Positions 34,885-41,808 of a DNA stretch of 64,000 nt are shown here, piece after piece. Every line of letters starts with the position of its first letter. Within the stretch, counting starts at the first letter, position 1. This DNA comes from Neobacillus niacini NBRC 15566 (lineage in GTDB: Bacteria; Bacillota; Bacilli; Bacillales; Cytobacillaceae): the NCBI RefSeq assembly GCF_001591505.1, contig NZ_BCVA01000025.1, positions 1 through 64,000 of the forward strand, written 5' to 3'. The notes below the pieces were generated by a model. That model did no database searches. It was not told where the DNA came from and saw nothing but the letters and a program-made list of their open reading frames with translations. Made by a program: the position numbers and the translations under genes.

Positions 34885-34923
34885 AAGAAGAAAGCAGTTT
34901 TTCTAATTTAGAGGAGGATTCGA

Positions 34924-36039
34924 ATGATGAAGCCAATAGAAAAAAAGTGGAAGTTGTTTTTATTCACTTTTGTAAGTTTACTTGTTTTAACACTTGCTGC
35001 CTGTGGGAGTTCGGATAAGAGTTCAACTGAATCAGGTAAGTCAGATGGAAAAGCGTCAGATGATGATGTGATTGAGTTAGTTGTGAATAGTTGGTTTTCT
35101 AGCGATGCCGATGTTCCGAACAATGTTTGGAAACCCTGGGAAAAATATGTGGAGGAAAAAACAGAGGGAAGAGTGAAGGTAACCGTTCATTATAATGGTG
35201 CTCTCGCAGCGTCTAATGAAGTATTAGAGGGTGTAAAAAGTGGACTGTTTGATGTTGGTGATACGATAGCACTTTACTATGAAGATTCACAGTTATTCCC
35301 ATTAACAATTGGAGAGTTACCTTTTGCTGCTGGTGGTGATCCAGATAAAGCAGCAGAAATTATGAAAGAATTCTCTGCAGAATATTTAGATGAAATTTGG
35401 GATGGGGTTGTTAAGGTAGGTGTCGGTTCCCCGCCGCCAAACTATGCTTTCTCTACAAAGCCAATTGACAATTTGAATTATATGAAGGGTAAAACTGCCC
35501 GTGCATCTACAGAACTAGAAGCCTTATTGGTTGAAAGTATGGGTGGAGCACCTACACAAGTGAGTTTTGAAGAACTTTATAATTCATTGGATAAAGGAAT
35601 GATTGAAACATTTTTCACTACTAAAGATGTATTTGCAGCCATGCAATTAGCAGATGTTGCTCCTAACTATTTGGATCAGCCTGTAAAAATTGCGGTTGGA
35701 ACAGCCTTAATGAATGAAGATTTCTTTAATTCATTGCCAAAAGATTTACAAACTCTCTTTGCAGAAGATATTAATCCAAAATGGGAAGAGTTATATAAAG
35801 AGAATGCTAGAAAAGTAATGGAACGTAATGACGAAGTGGCTAAAATGGCAAAAGAATCTGGCGGAACTGTGACCAAATTCTCTGAAAAGGAATTACTAGA
35901 GTTACAGCAATATGCCGTTCCAGTTTGGGAACAGTGGGTAAAGAACGCGAATGAAAAAGGTTACCCTGGCGATGAAATGCTTAAACGCTATATTGAAATT
36001 TCTAAAAAACACGGAGTGGAATTAGAATTCCTTAAATAA
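34924..36039 (+). CDS. TRAP transporter substrate-binding lipoprotein (DctP family)
   Basis: 371 residues with a lipoprotein signal ending LVLTLAACG (Cys about residue 28), followed by a Ser/Asp-rich linker. The body has TRAP-binding-protein features: WKPWEKYVEEKTEGRVKVTVHYNG in outline, GDTIALYYE, KGKTARAS and SFEELYNSLDKGMIE. These proteins capture an organic acid outside the membrane and hand it to the DctQ-DctM pair encoded next. Its place at the end of the catabolic region suggests it imports the pathway substrate, probably an aromatic or alicyclic carboxylate. RBS GAGGAGG is 6 bases upstream. Confidence 0.92.
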   Translation: MMKPIEKKWKLFLFTFVSLLVLTLAACGSSDKSSTESGKSDGKASDDDVIELVVNSWFSSDADVPNNVWKPWEKYVEEKTEGRVKVTVHYNGALAASNEVLEGVKSGLFDVGDTIALYYEDSQLFPLTIGELPFAAGGDPDKAAEIMKEFSAEYLDEIWDGVVKVGVGSPPPNYAFSTKPIDNLNYMKGKTARASTELEALLVESMGGAPTQVSFEELYNSLDKGMIETFFTTKDVFAAMQLADVAPNYLDQPVKIAVGTALMNEDFFNSLPKDLQTLFAEDINPKWEELYKENARKVMERNDEVAKMAKESGGTVTKFSEKELLELQQYAVPVWEQWVKNANEKGYPGDEMLKRYIEISKKHGVELEFLK

Positions 36040-36053
36040 TTAGAAGCAAGTAA

Positions 36054-36094
36054 CGAAGGTGTATGCCAAGTAATCCATACACCTTCGTTTAATA
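36054..36094 (+). terminator. Hairpin between TRAP binding protein and permease genes
   Basis: CGAAGGTGTATG (36054-36065) pairs with CATACACCTTCG (36076-36087), followed by TTTAAT. It probably allows partial readthrough, so the binding protein is made in excess. Confidence 0.75.
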
Positions 36095-36157
36095 ATTTTC
36101 CCTTTTCCTTACTTTACTATACTGATAGATTAAAAAATATAACTTGAGGGTGATTTA

Positions 36158-36649
36158 GTGAAACTATTCTCTAAGAGCGTGTTCTATATCATGAATATAT
36201 TGAAAATCATCGGCATGATTTGTTTGGCCTTAGTAATGCTTATTATATCAGTGGGTGTCATCTCACGCTTATTGGGAAGACCGTTGTTAGGGGTTATTGA
36301 ACTAGCGGAAATTATCCACTTTGTTGTTATTTTATTTGCCTTTGGCTACACACAGGCAGAAAAGGAACATATCTCCATAGGATTATTGGTTGATCGTTTT
36401 TCACCAAAGGTACAATTACTATTTGATAATATCGCACATATACTAACGGTTTGTGTTTGCATGGTAATCAGTTATATCTTCTTTTTAATTTCAATGGAAG
36501 AAACAAAAACGAGTTTATTATTAGATTTTCCTTTTATGGTTTTAAAAATCATTGTAACCATTGGCTTTTTTGTATGGGGACTAGTTGCGCTTAGTCAAAT
36601 TAGCTTTAAAACTCCACCGTCGGAGAAAGAAGTGTCACCAGATGTCTAA
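36158..36649 (+). CDS. TRAP transporter small permease subunit (DctQ family)
   Basis: 163 residues with four hydrophobic segments, the DctQ layout. Between the first two helices is VISRLLGRPLLGVIELAEIIHF in outline, typical of the family, and QAEKEHISIGLLVDRF follows helix 2. The start is GTG with GAGGGTGAT upstream. Its 3-prime end overlaps the large permease gene by 8 bases, so the two are translationally coupled. Confidence 0.92.
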   Translation: MKLFSKSVFYIMNILKIIGMICLALVMLIISVGVISRLLGRPLLGVIELAEIIHFVVILFAFGYTQAEKEHISIGLLVDRFSPKVQLLFDNIAHILTVCVCMVISYIFFLISMEETKTSLLLDFPFMVLKIIVTIGFFVWGLVALSQISFKTPPSEKEVSPDV

Positions 36650-37940
36650 TGAAATGATAGGAATCATATTCATAGTTATTATGTTTCTTTTACTAGCAAT
36701 AAGAGTTCCAGTTGCGATTGCAATGGCGGTTCCAGGGATAGTTGGAATTTTGTATATGAGGGACTGGGTCGTTTTAGTAAATGTTATCGATTTAACGATC
36801 ATGAAAAACTCACTAAGTTATACGATGACAACGATTGCCATGTTTGTCCTGATGGGTGAATTAATGAATTCCTCGGGGATCAGCAATAGTTTGTATGACA
36901 CCTTTAAAGTATGGTTTGGTAAACTTCGCGGCGGAATGGCATTGGCAACCGTTACTGCAGGAGCAATGTTCGCAGCATCCTCTGGGTCAAGCATTGCTAC
37001 AACCGCTTCTTTAGGAACCATTGCCTCAAAAGAGATGATAAAAAGTAATTATAGTAAGGCATTAACAAGTGGTTCCATAATCGCAGGTGGATCATTAGGG
37101 ATTTTGATTCCACCAAGTACCTTTATGGTTATGTATGGTGTGTTAGCACAGCAGCATATTGGGAAACTCTTAATAGCCGGCTTAATGCCAGGATTATTAT
37201 TAACACTTCTTTATATTATAACCGTAGTAATCTATGTAAAAATACACCCTAATGCGGCGGAAAAAGGCGAGGGAAGTACTTGGTCTAAACGATTTAAAAG
37301 TCTATCCAGTATCTTGCCTATCGTTATTCTGTTCACCTTCGTGATTGGGGGGCTTTTCGTTGGATTATTTGGACCAACAGAAGCTGCAAGTATGGGAGCC
37401 TTAGGCGCGGCCGTTATTGCGCTTATGAAGAGAAAGCTGACATTTAAAGTTATTTTCGAGGTATTAGAGAAAACGATAAAAACAGTCGGTACCTTATTTG
37501 GGATCTTATTAGCAGCACTCATCTTAAATAGTTTCATTGTACAGTCCGGTTTACCAACGTACCTAAATGATTTTTTAACAGGTTTGACACTAGCACCTGT
37601 TTATATCTTTATTATTATTGTATTGATGTATATTATTTTAGGGGCATTTATGGATGCAATGGCCGCTATGCTTGTTACGTTCCCGATTGTTTTGCCATTA
37701 ATAGAAACATTGGGGTACGATCTTATTTGGTTTGGAGTAGTGATGTGTATATTAATGGAGTTGGCATTGATATCACCGCCAATTGGGATGAGCATATTTG
37801 TCTTAAATGGTGTAGCACCAGATTTAGGTTTGGGGCAAATTTATAAAGGGGCATTAGCTTTTTCTATCCCTATTCTTGTGTTAATTGTATTAATCTATAT
37901 TTTCCCTGAAATTGTCTTGCTCTTACCAGGTCATTTATAG
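36642..37940 (+). CDS. TRAP transporter large permease subunit (DctM family)
   Basis: 432 residues, a strongly hydrophobic protein with about twelve membrane segments. Family blocks visible are IRVPVAIAMAVPG, a helical hairpin region GAMFAASSGSSIATTASLGT in outline, GGSLGILIPPSTFMVMYG, GPTEAASMGALGA, and ISPPIGMSIFVLNGVAPD. It forms the transport path with DctQ, driven by an ion gradient. The start overlaps the end of the DctQ gene. A terminator follows at 37987. Confidence 0.93.
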   Translation: MSNEMIGIIFIVIMFLLLAIRVPVAIAMAVPGIVGILYMRDWVVLVNVIDLTIMKNSLSYTMTTIAMFVLMGELMNSSGISNSLYDTFKVWFGKLRGGMALATVTAGAMFAASSGSSIATTASLGTIASKEMIKSNYSKALTSGSIIAGGSLGILIPPSTFMVMYGVLAQQHIGKLLIAGLMPGLLLTLLYIITVVIYVKIHPNAAEKGEGSTWSKRFKSLSSILPIVILFTFVIGGLFVGLFGPTEAASMGALGAAVIALMKRKLTFKVIFEVLEKTIKTVGTLFGILLAALILNSFIVQSGLPTYLNDFLTGLTLAPVYIFIIIVLMYIILGAFMDAMAAMLVTFPIVLPLIETLGYDLIWFGVVMCILMELALISPPIGMSIFVLNGVAPDLGLGQIYKGALAFSIPILVLIVLIYIFPEIVLLLPGHL

Positions 37941-37986
37941 CGGGGCAGTATGGAGAAGGTTGGAAACTAAATAAGAAAGAGAATGA

Positions 37987-38020
37987 TTGACTTGTGAATC
38001 ACACAGGTCATTTTTTTTGT
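37987..38020 (+). terminator. Terminator after the TRAP operon
   Basis: TGACTTGTG pairs with CACAGGTCA around AATCA (one mismatch), followed by eight T. Confidence 0.82.
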
Positions 38021-38069
38021 TATAGTTGGTTTATAAAACACTGAGCCGGAAAGGCAGGGGGTAGAGTAG

Positions 38070-38687
38070 ATGGAAACGGAACAATTAAAAATTTTTGACG
38101 AAAACAGAAATCCCATAGGCATTGCTTCTCGCGAAGAGGTACATAGACTTGGTTATTGGCACGAAACGTTTCATTGTTGGTTTATTAGCAAAGATCAGGA
38201 AAAGGATTATCTTTATTTACAACTTCGCAGTAAAATCAAAAAGGACTACCCAAATCTTTTGGATATAACAGCGGCTGGGCATTTATTGGCAAGCGAATCG
38301 GTTGAGGATGGTGTAAGGGAAATTAAGGAAGAGGTTGGGATTGATATCACCCCTCAGGAATTAATCCCCTTAGGCATCATCGACTATTCTGTATTAGACG
38401 GAGATTTTATAGATAAAGAATTCGCACATACTTTTTTGTATAAAAGTGAAAAAAACTTTGAAGATTTTATCCTTCAAGATGAAGTGGCAGGTATTGTAAA
38501 AGTTGAATTTAATGAGTTTGTTGAACTTTGGCTCGATGAAAGACCATTCATTACAATAACAGGATTTGAAGTAACTGAAAACGGAAATAAAATTTATTTT
38601 GAAGAGCAAGTCGGAAAGGAAAAATTTGTACCCCATCAAAATAAATTTTACAGAACCGTTCTTGAGAAAATGAGAGCCCATATTTAA
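38070..38687 (+). CDS. Nudix hydrolase (isopentenyl-diphosphate-isomerase-like subgroup)
   Basis: 205 residues. The Nudix box is GHLLASESVEDGVREIKEEVGI in outline, with the metal-binding REIKEEVG core intact near residue 90. The start LKIFDENRNPIGIASREEVHRLGYWHETFHCW in outline is like IDI-related Nudix proteins of Firmicutes. They hydrolyse a nucleoside-diphosphate-linked compound; the substrate is unknown. RBS GCAGGGGG precedes the ATG. It is a single-gene unit with terminators on both sides. Confidence 0.9.
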   Translation: METEQLKIFDENRNPIGIASREEVHRLGYWHETFHCWFISKDQEKDYLYLQLRSKIKKDYPNLLDITAAGHLLASESVEDGVREIKEEVGIDITPQELIPLGIIDYSVLDGDFIDKEFAHTFLYKSEKNFEDFILQDEVAGIVKVEFNEFVELWLDERPFITITGFEVTENGNKIYFEEQVGKEKFVPHQNKFYRTVLEKMRAHI

Positions 38688-38701
38688 TTCTCTTTACAGG
38701 G

Positions 38702-38732
38702 GCGTTAATCTAAAAGGATTAACGCTTTTTGT
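38702..38732 (+). terminator. Terminator after the Nudix gene
   Basis: GCGTTAATC (38702-38710) and GATTAACGC (38717-38725) form a perfect stem followed by five T. Confidence 0.88.
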
Positions 38733-38745
38733 GAGCTTTTCGCAT

Positions 38746-39129
38746 CTATAGTTGCAGCGGTTCTACAATTTGTTCGCCTTTGATACCAGCGTAAGTAGCC
38801 TTTTTTTCAATAATATCCACGTTATAGGTTGTAACTCCTGCAGCAGCCAGCTCTCTAAGAAAGTCTAAAAAGGGAAGTGTAATGTTGGCGATGGCTTGTT
38901 TTGCCTGGTCTCTATTAAAATCATTCGAAATGACGAATTCCACTTGAGGGTCTGTTTTAACTTCTGAGTGCTCGCCCTTGTATGCAGCCTGACCCGTAGC
39001 AACATTGATATCGTATCGAACGACCCCAATTTGAGATAATTCCTCCAAAAATTCAACGAAGCTTGTTTTTCCTGTACTTCTTCTTTCAATAATCTTATGT
39101 AACTCATTTTTCGTTAGATTATCATTCAT
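38746..39129 (-). CDS. DUF1398-like protein (YbcV type)
   Basis: 127 residues, no signal or membrane segment. Two related halves can be seen: FVEFLEELSQIGVVRYDINVATGQAAYKG and FLDFLRELAAAGVTTYNVDIIEKKATYAG in outline, each an F-L-x2-L-x3-GV-x2-Y pattern followed by a YxG. This matches DUF1398 proteins, whose function is unknown. The internal duplication is strong. The start has GAGGAACGATC-type AGGGAGGAACGATC upstream on the minus strand. It is monocistronic and downstream of the thrS unit in the same direction. Confidence 0.75.
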   Translation of the reverse strand: MNDNLTKNELHKIIERRSTGKTSFVEFLEELSQIGVVRYDINVATGQAAYKGEHSEVKTDPQVEFVISNDFNRDQAKQAIANITLPFLDFLRELAAAGVTTYNVDIIEKKATYAGIKGEQIVEPLQL

Positions 39130-39233
39130 GATCGTTCCTCCCTCTGGGGTTTCTGCATATTTTTACCCAAAAGCAGGCTCTTATGCTTATGTGAGTAAAT
39201 CCAAAAGGACATGAGGATGGAAAATATAATAGA

Positions 39234-39390
39234 TGGAGAATCGTACCCGTGTGGTGAAATTTTAAGTAAAAAGAGTAACGATACTCGGAGTATCATGCCC
39301 ATGTGGGGGAGTTTTAAGAGAATAGGGTAACGATACTGGGAGAATCATGCCCGCACGGTGAAAATTTAAGGGAAAAAGGTAATAAAAATG
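39234..39390. repeat. 52-bp tandem repeat array II (about 3 units)
   Basis: Three units begin near 39234, 39285 and 39337 (51 and 52 bp apart). Each contains GGAG(A/T)ATC-x-T-(A/G)CCC, then GGTGAAA/GGGGAG, TTTAAG and GGTAACGATAC. The junctions form inverted repeats; GATACTCGGAGTATC at the first junction is perfect. It lies between the DUF1398-like gene and thrS. Confidence 0.7.
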
Positions 39391-39419
39391 GCCCAAAAGA
39401 ATTAGAATTCTTTTGGGCT
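39388..39419 (-). terminator. Terminator of thrS
   Basis: Read on the minus strand, GCCCAAAAGAATT pairs with AATTCTTTTGGGC and is followed by CATTTTTATT. Confidence 0.85.
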
Positions 39420-39429
39420 GAAGGATATT

Positions 39430-40641
39430 TTACCTAATAAGGTTCATTTCTTCCATGAACAGTTCAATAATTGCTTCAACGCTCATCACGCCAACGTTTC
39501 CTGCTTTTTTCTTTCTTACCGCTAAGCAATGGTTCTCGACCTCTTTATCGCCAATTACAAACATATACGGAATCTTTTGTTTTTCAGCCTCTCTAATTTT
39601 CAATCCCATCTTCTCATTTCTGTAATCGGCTTCCACTCGGATCCCTGCTGATTCCAGTTGGGACTTCACTTGTTCTGCAAAAACAGAATGTGAATCAGCA
39701 ATAGGGATTACTTTTGCCTGAACCGGTGACAGCCAAAGTGGAAAGTCGCCGCCATAATGTTCAATTAAGATGGCCATAAAACGCTCCACTGAACCATATA
39801 TGGCTCGATGAATCATAACCGGTTGATGAAGGTTATTATCTTCACCAACATATGAACAATTAAACTTTTCCGGCATTAAAAAATCCAATTGAACTGTACC
39901 GCATTGCCAGCTTCTCCCGAGTGAATCGAGAATGTGAAAATCAATTTTTGGACCATAAAATGCGCCATCACCAGGATTTAACTGGTAGTTAATACCTTTC
40001 TTTTTTAAAACTGATTCCAACGCTGCTTCTGCTTGATCCCAAATTACTTCGGCTCCCATGTATTCATCTGGTCGAGTAGAAAGTTCTACCTTATAGTCAA
40101 AACCAAAATGGGAGTAAAACTCATCCACTAAATCAAGGACTTTATCAATTTCAGGCTCAATCTGGTCAACTGTGACAAATAAATGCGCGTCATCTTGAGT
40201 AAAGGAACGAACCCGTAAAAGTCCATTTAAAGAACCTGATAGTTCATGCCTGTGCACTAATCCTAGCTCAGCAAAACGAATCGGCAATTCTCGATAGCTT
40301 CGCCGTTTGCTGTTGAAAATTAAGATTGCCCCAGGACAACTCATGGGCTTAATCGCATAATTTTGGTTATCGACATTACTGAAGTACATATTTTCGTGGT
40401 AATGATCCCAGTGGCCCGATTGTTCCCAAAGTTCCTGTTTCATCATAATAGGTGTTTTAATTTCCTGATAACCAGCCTTTTTGTGTTTTTTCCTCCATAG
40501 ATTTTCAAGTTCATTCCGGACTACCATTCCGTTTGGTAAGAAAAATGGCATCCCTGGCGCCTCTTCCATGGAAGTGAATAATTCTAACTCCTGACCTAAC
40601 TTCCTATGGTTTCTTAGCTCTGCTTCTGATTGAATAGACAT
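39430..40641 (-). CDS. thrS: Threonyl-tRNA synthetase lacking the TGS and editing domains
   Basis: 403 residues, against about 640 for bacterial ThrRS. It starts in the linker just before the catalytic core (RNHRKLGQELELF, then EEAPGMPFFLPNG) and runs to the normal C-terminus. The class II core is intact: KPMSCPGAI with zinc ligand Cys102, RHELSGSLNGLLRVRSFTQDDAH with His153, MIHRAIYGSVERF with His278, and the anticodon-binding domain. The N-terminal TGS and aminoacyl-editing domains are absent. It has its own AGGAGG ribosome site and T-box leader, so it is a true short gene, not a frameshift. The triple leader recalls Bacillus subtilis thrZ. Confidence 0.93.
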   Translation of the reverse strand: MSIQSEAELRNHRKLGQELELFTSMEEAPGMPFFLPNGMVVRNELENLWRKKHKKAGYQEIKTPIMMKQELWEQSGHWDHYHENMYFSNVDNQNYAIKPMSCPGAILIFNSKRRSYRELPIRFAELGLVHRHELSGSLNGLLRVRSFTQDDAHLFVTVDQIEPEIDKVLDLVDEFYSHFGFDYKVELSTRPDEYMGAEVIWDQAEAALESVLKKKGINYQLNPGDGAFYGPKIDFHILDSLGRSWQCGTVQLDFLMPEKFNCSYVGEDNNLHQPVMIHRAIYGSVERFMAILIEHYGGDFPLWLSPVQAKVIPIADSHSVFAEQVKSQLESAGIRVEADYRNEKMGLKIREAEKQKIPYMFVIGDKEVENHCLAVRKKKAGNVGVMSVEAIIELFMEEMNLIR

Positions 40642-40670
40642 GTGAATTCCTCCTAAAGTTTAAGTTATAT

Positions 40671-40925
40671 AAAAAAAAAGACCACACTCTTCCCAGCAAA
40701 TAGGGACGAGTGTGGTCGTGGTACCACCCTAATTCCGTAAAGTATTAGCCACCTTACGCTCAAAAAGATAACGGATTATCCGATTATAGATACTTAGATT
40801 TCCCTATAATAGCTCCAAGGTGGTAAATCATTCACTTTTCTTCAGGGCTTTCAGCCGGTGACCCTGTTCTCTGGTAAAGAAAATGTACGAATGATTCATG
40901 TCCTTTTCAACGCTGGATTGTATAA
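40671..40925 (-). promoter_or_regulatory. T-box riboswitch 1 (gene-proximal) of thrS
   Basis: Read on the minus strand: a Stem I region whose 3-prime side contains GATTTACCACC, giving ACC (Thr) as specifier codon (complement at 40819-40824). It continues to the T-box core AGGGTGGTACCAC (40718-40730) and a terminator, GACCACACTCGTCCC with GGGAAGAGTGTGGTC and nine T. Uncharged tRNA-Thr should favour the antiterminator and allow thrS transcription. Confidence 0.93.
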
Positions 40926-41009
40926 TTTTTTAGATTAATAATGCTTTGTTTAATTTCATTGTTGATTTAGTAGTACACTGGTGTAATTGGTCAATGAAGG
41001 ACAAATCGG

Positions 41010-41200
41010 AAGGGTTCCCAATGGGATTTGTCTTTCATAAGTATGATGATAGACAAATCATTAGATTCCTTAAAGAGATTTGTCCTTCATAAGCCCGATG
41101 AAAGACAAATCATAAGATTCTTTAAGGAGATTAGTCCTTCATAAGCCCGATGAAAGACAAATCATAAGATTCCTTAATAAGATTAGTCCTTCATAATGTA
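41010..41200. repeat. 52-bp tandem repeat array IV (about 4 units) inside the thrS leader
   Basis: TTCATAAG recurs at 41034, 41086 and 41138, with TTCATAATG at 41190, each 52 bp apart. Units contain GACAAATC and GATT(T/A)GTCC as inverted arms around AAGATTCCTTAA. The array sits between T-box 1 and T-box 2, so it would be transcribed as part of the leader. Confidence 0.8.
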
Positions 41201-41240
41201 TTTTCGTGTGAAATCCACCACCTGTTTTTAACAAAGTAAT

Positions 41241-41490
41241 AAAAAAGACCACACTCTTCCCAGCAATAGGGACGAGTGTGGTCGTGGTACCACCCTAATT
41301 CCGTAAAGTATAGACTACCTTACGCTCAAAAAGATAACGGATTACCCGATTATAGGTACTATGATTCCCCATAATAGCTCCAAGGTGGTAAATCATTCAC
41401 TTTTCTACAGGGCTTTCAGCCGGTGACCCTGCTCTCTGGTAAAGAAAAAGTACGAATGATTCATGTCCTCTTCAACGCTGGACTATTAAT
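41241..41490 (-). promoter_or_regulatory. T-box riboswitch 2 (middle) of thrS
   Basis: It closely matches T-box 1: specifier region with ACCACC (complement at 41384-41389), T-box core AGGGTGGTACCAC (41284-41296) and terminator stem 41247-41283 followed by six T on the minus strand. It is separated from T-box 1 by about 320 bp containing repeat array IV. Confidence 0.92.
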
Positions 41491-41496
41491 TTTAAA

Positions 41497-41740
41497 TAAA
41501 AAAGACCACACTCTTCCCAAAAGTAGGGACGAGTGTGGTCGTGGTGCCACCCTAATTCCGTAAGTAAACTTACGCTCAAAAAGATAACGGATTTACCGAT
41601 TATAGATACTGTGATTCCCCATAATAGCTCCAAGGTGGTAAATCAATTCGTTTTTCTTCAGGGCTTTCAGCCGGTGACCCTGTTCTCTGGAAAAGAAAGT
41701 TTACGAATGATTCATGTCCTTTTCATTGCCTGAATTTGTA
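41497..41740 (-). promoter_or_regulatory. T-box riboswitch 3 (promoter-proximal) of thrS
   Basis: The third copy has the same Stem I and ACCACC specifier. Its T-box core reads AGGGTGGCACCAC (41541-41553), with C instead of T at the base that pairs with the tRNA discriminator. A segment before the T-box is also shorter than in copies 1 and 2. The terminator stem is at 41504-41540. It directly adjoins T-box 2. Confidence 0.9.
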
Positions 41741-41756
41741 AATGAATATTGATGAA

Positions 41757-41785
41757 ATTTTAATATGATTTTTTCAAGTGGTCAA
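41757..41785 (-). promoter_or_regulatory. Sigma-A promoter of the thrS triple leader
   Basis: On the minus strand, TTGACC (complement of 41780-41785), a 17-bp spacer and TAAAAT (complement of 41757-41762) lie just before T-box 3. Confidence 0.75.
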
Positions 41786-41808
41786 TAGGAAAATGCCTAT
41801 TTTTGTAA

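Noticed and set aside
39430-40641. thrS as a truncated pseudogene or frameshift
   Set aside because: The ORF has a strong ribosome site and starts directly after its T-box terminator. All catalytic and zinc residues are intact, and no coding remnant of the N-terminal domains lies upstream.
41533-41733. Small rightward ORF of 66 codons
   Set aside because: It runs antisense through the third T-box leader and has no ribosome site or recognisable protein features.
41784-41806. Terminator between the PL11 and thrS genes
   Set aside because: The AATAGG/CCTATT hairpin has its T tract on the plus strand, but both flanking genes are on the minus strand.
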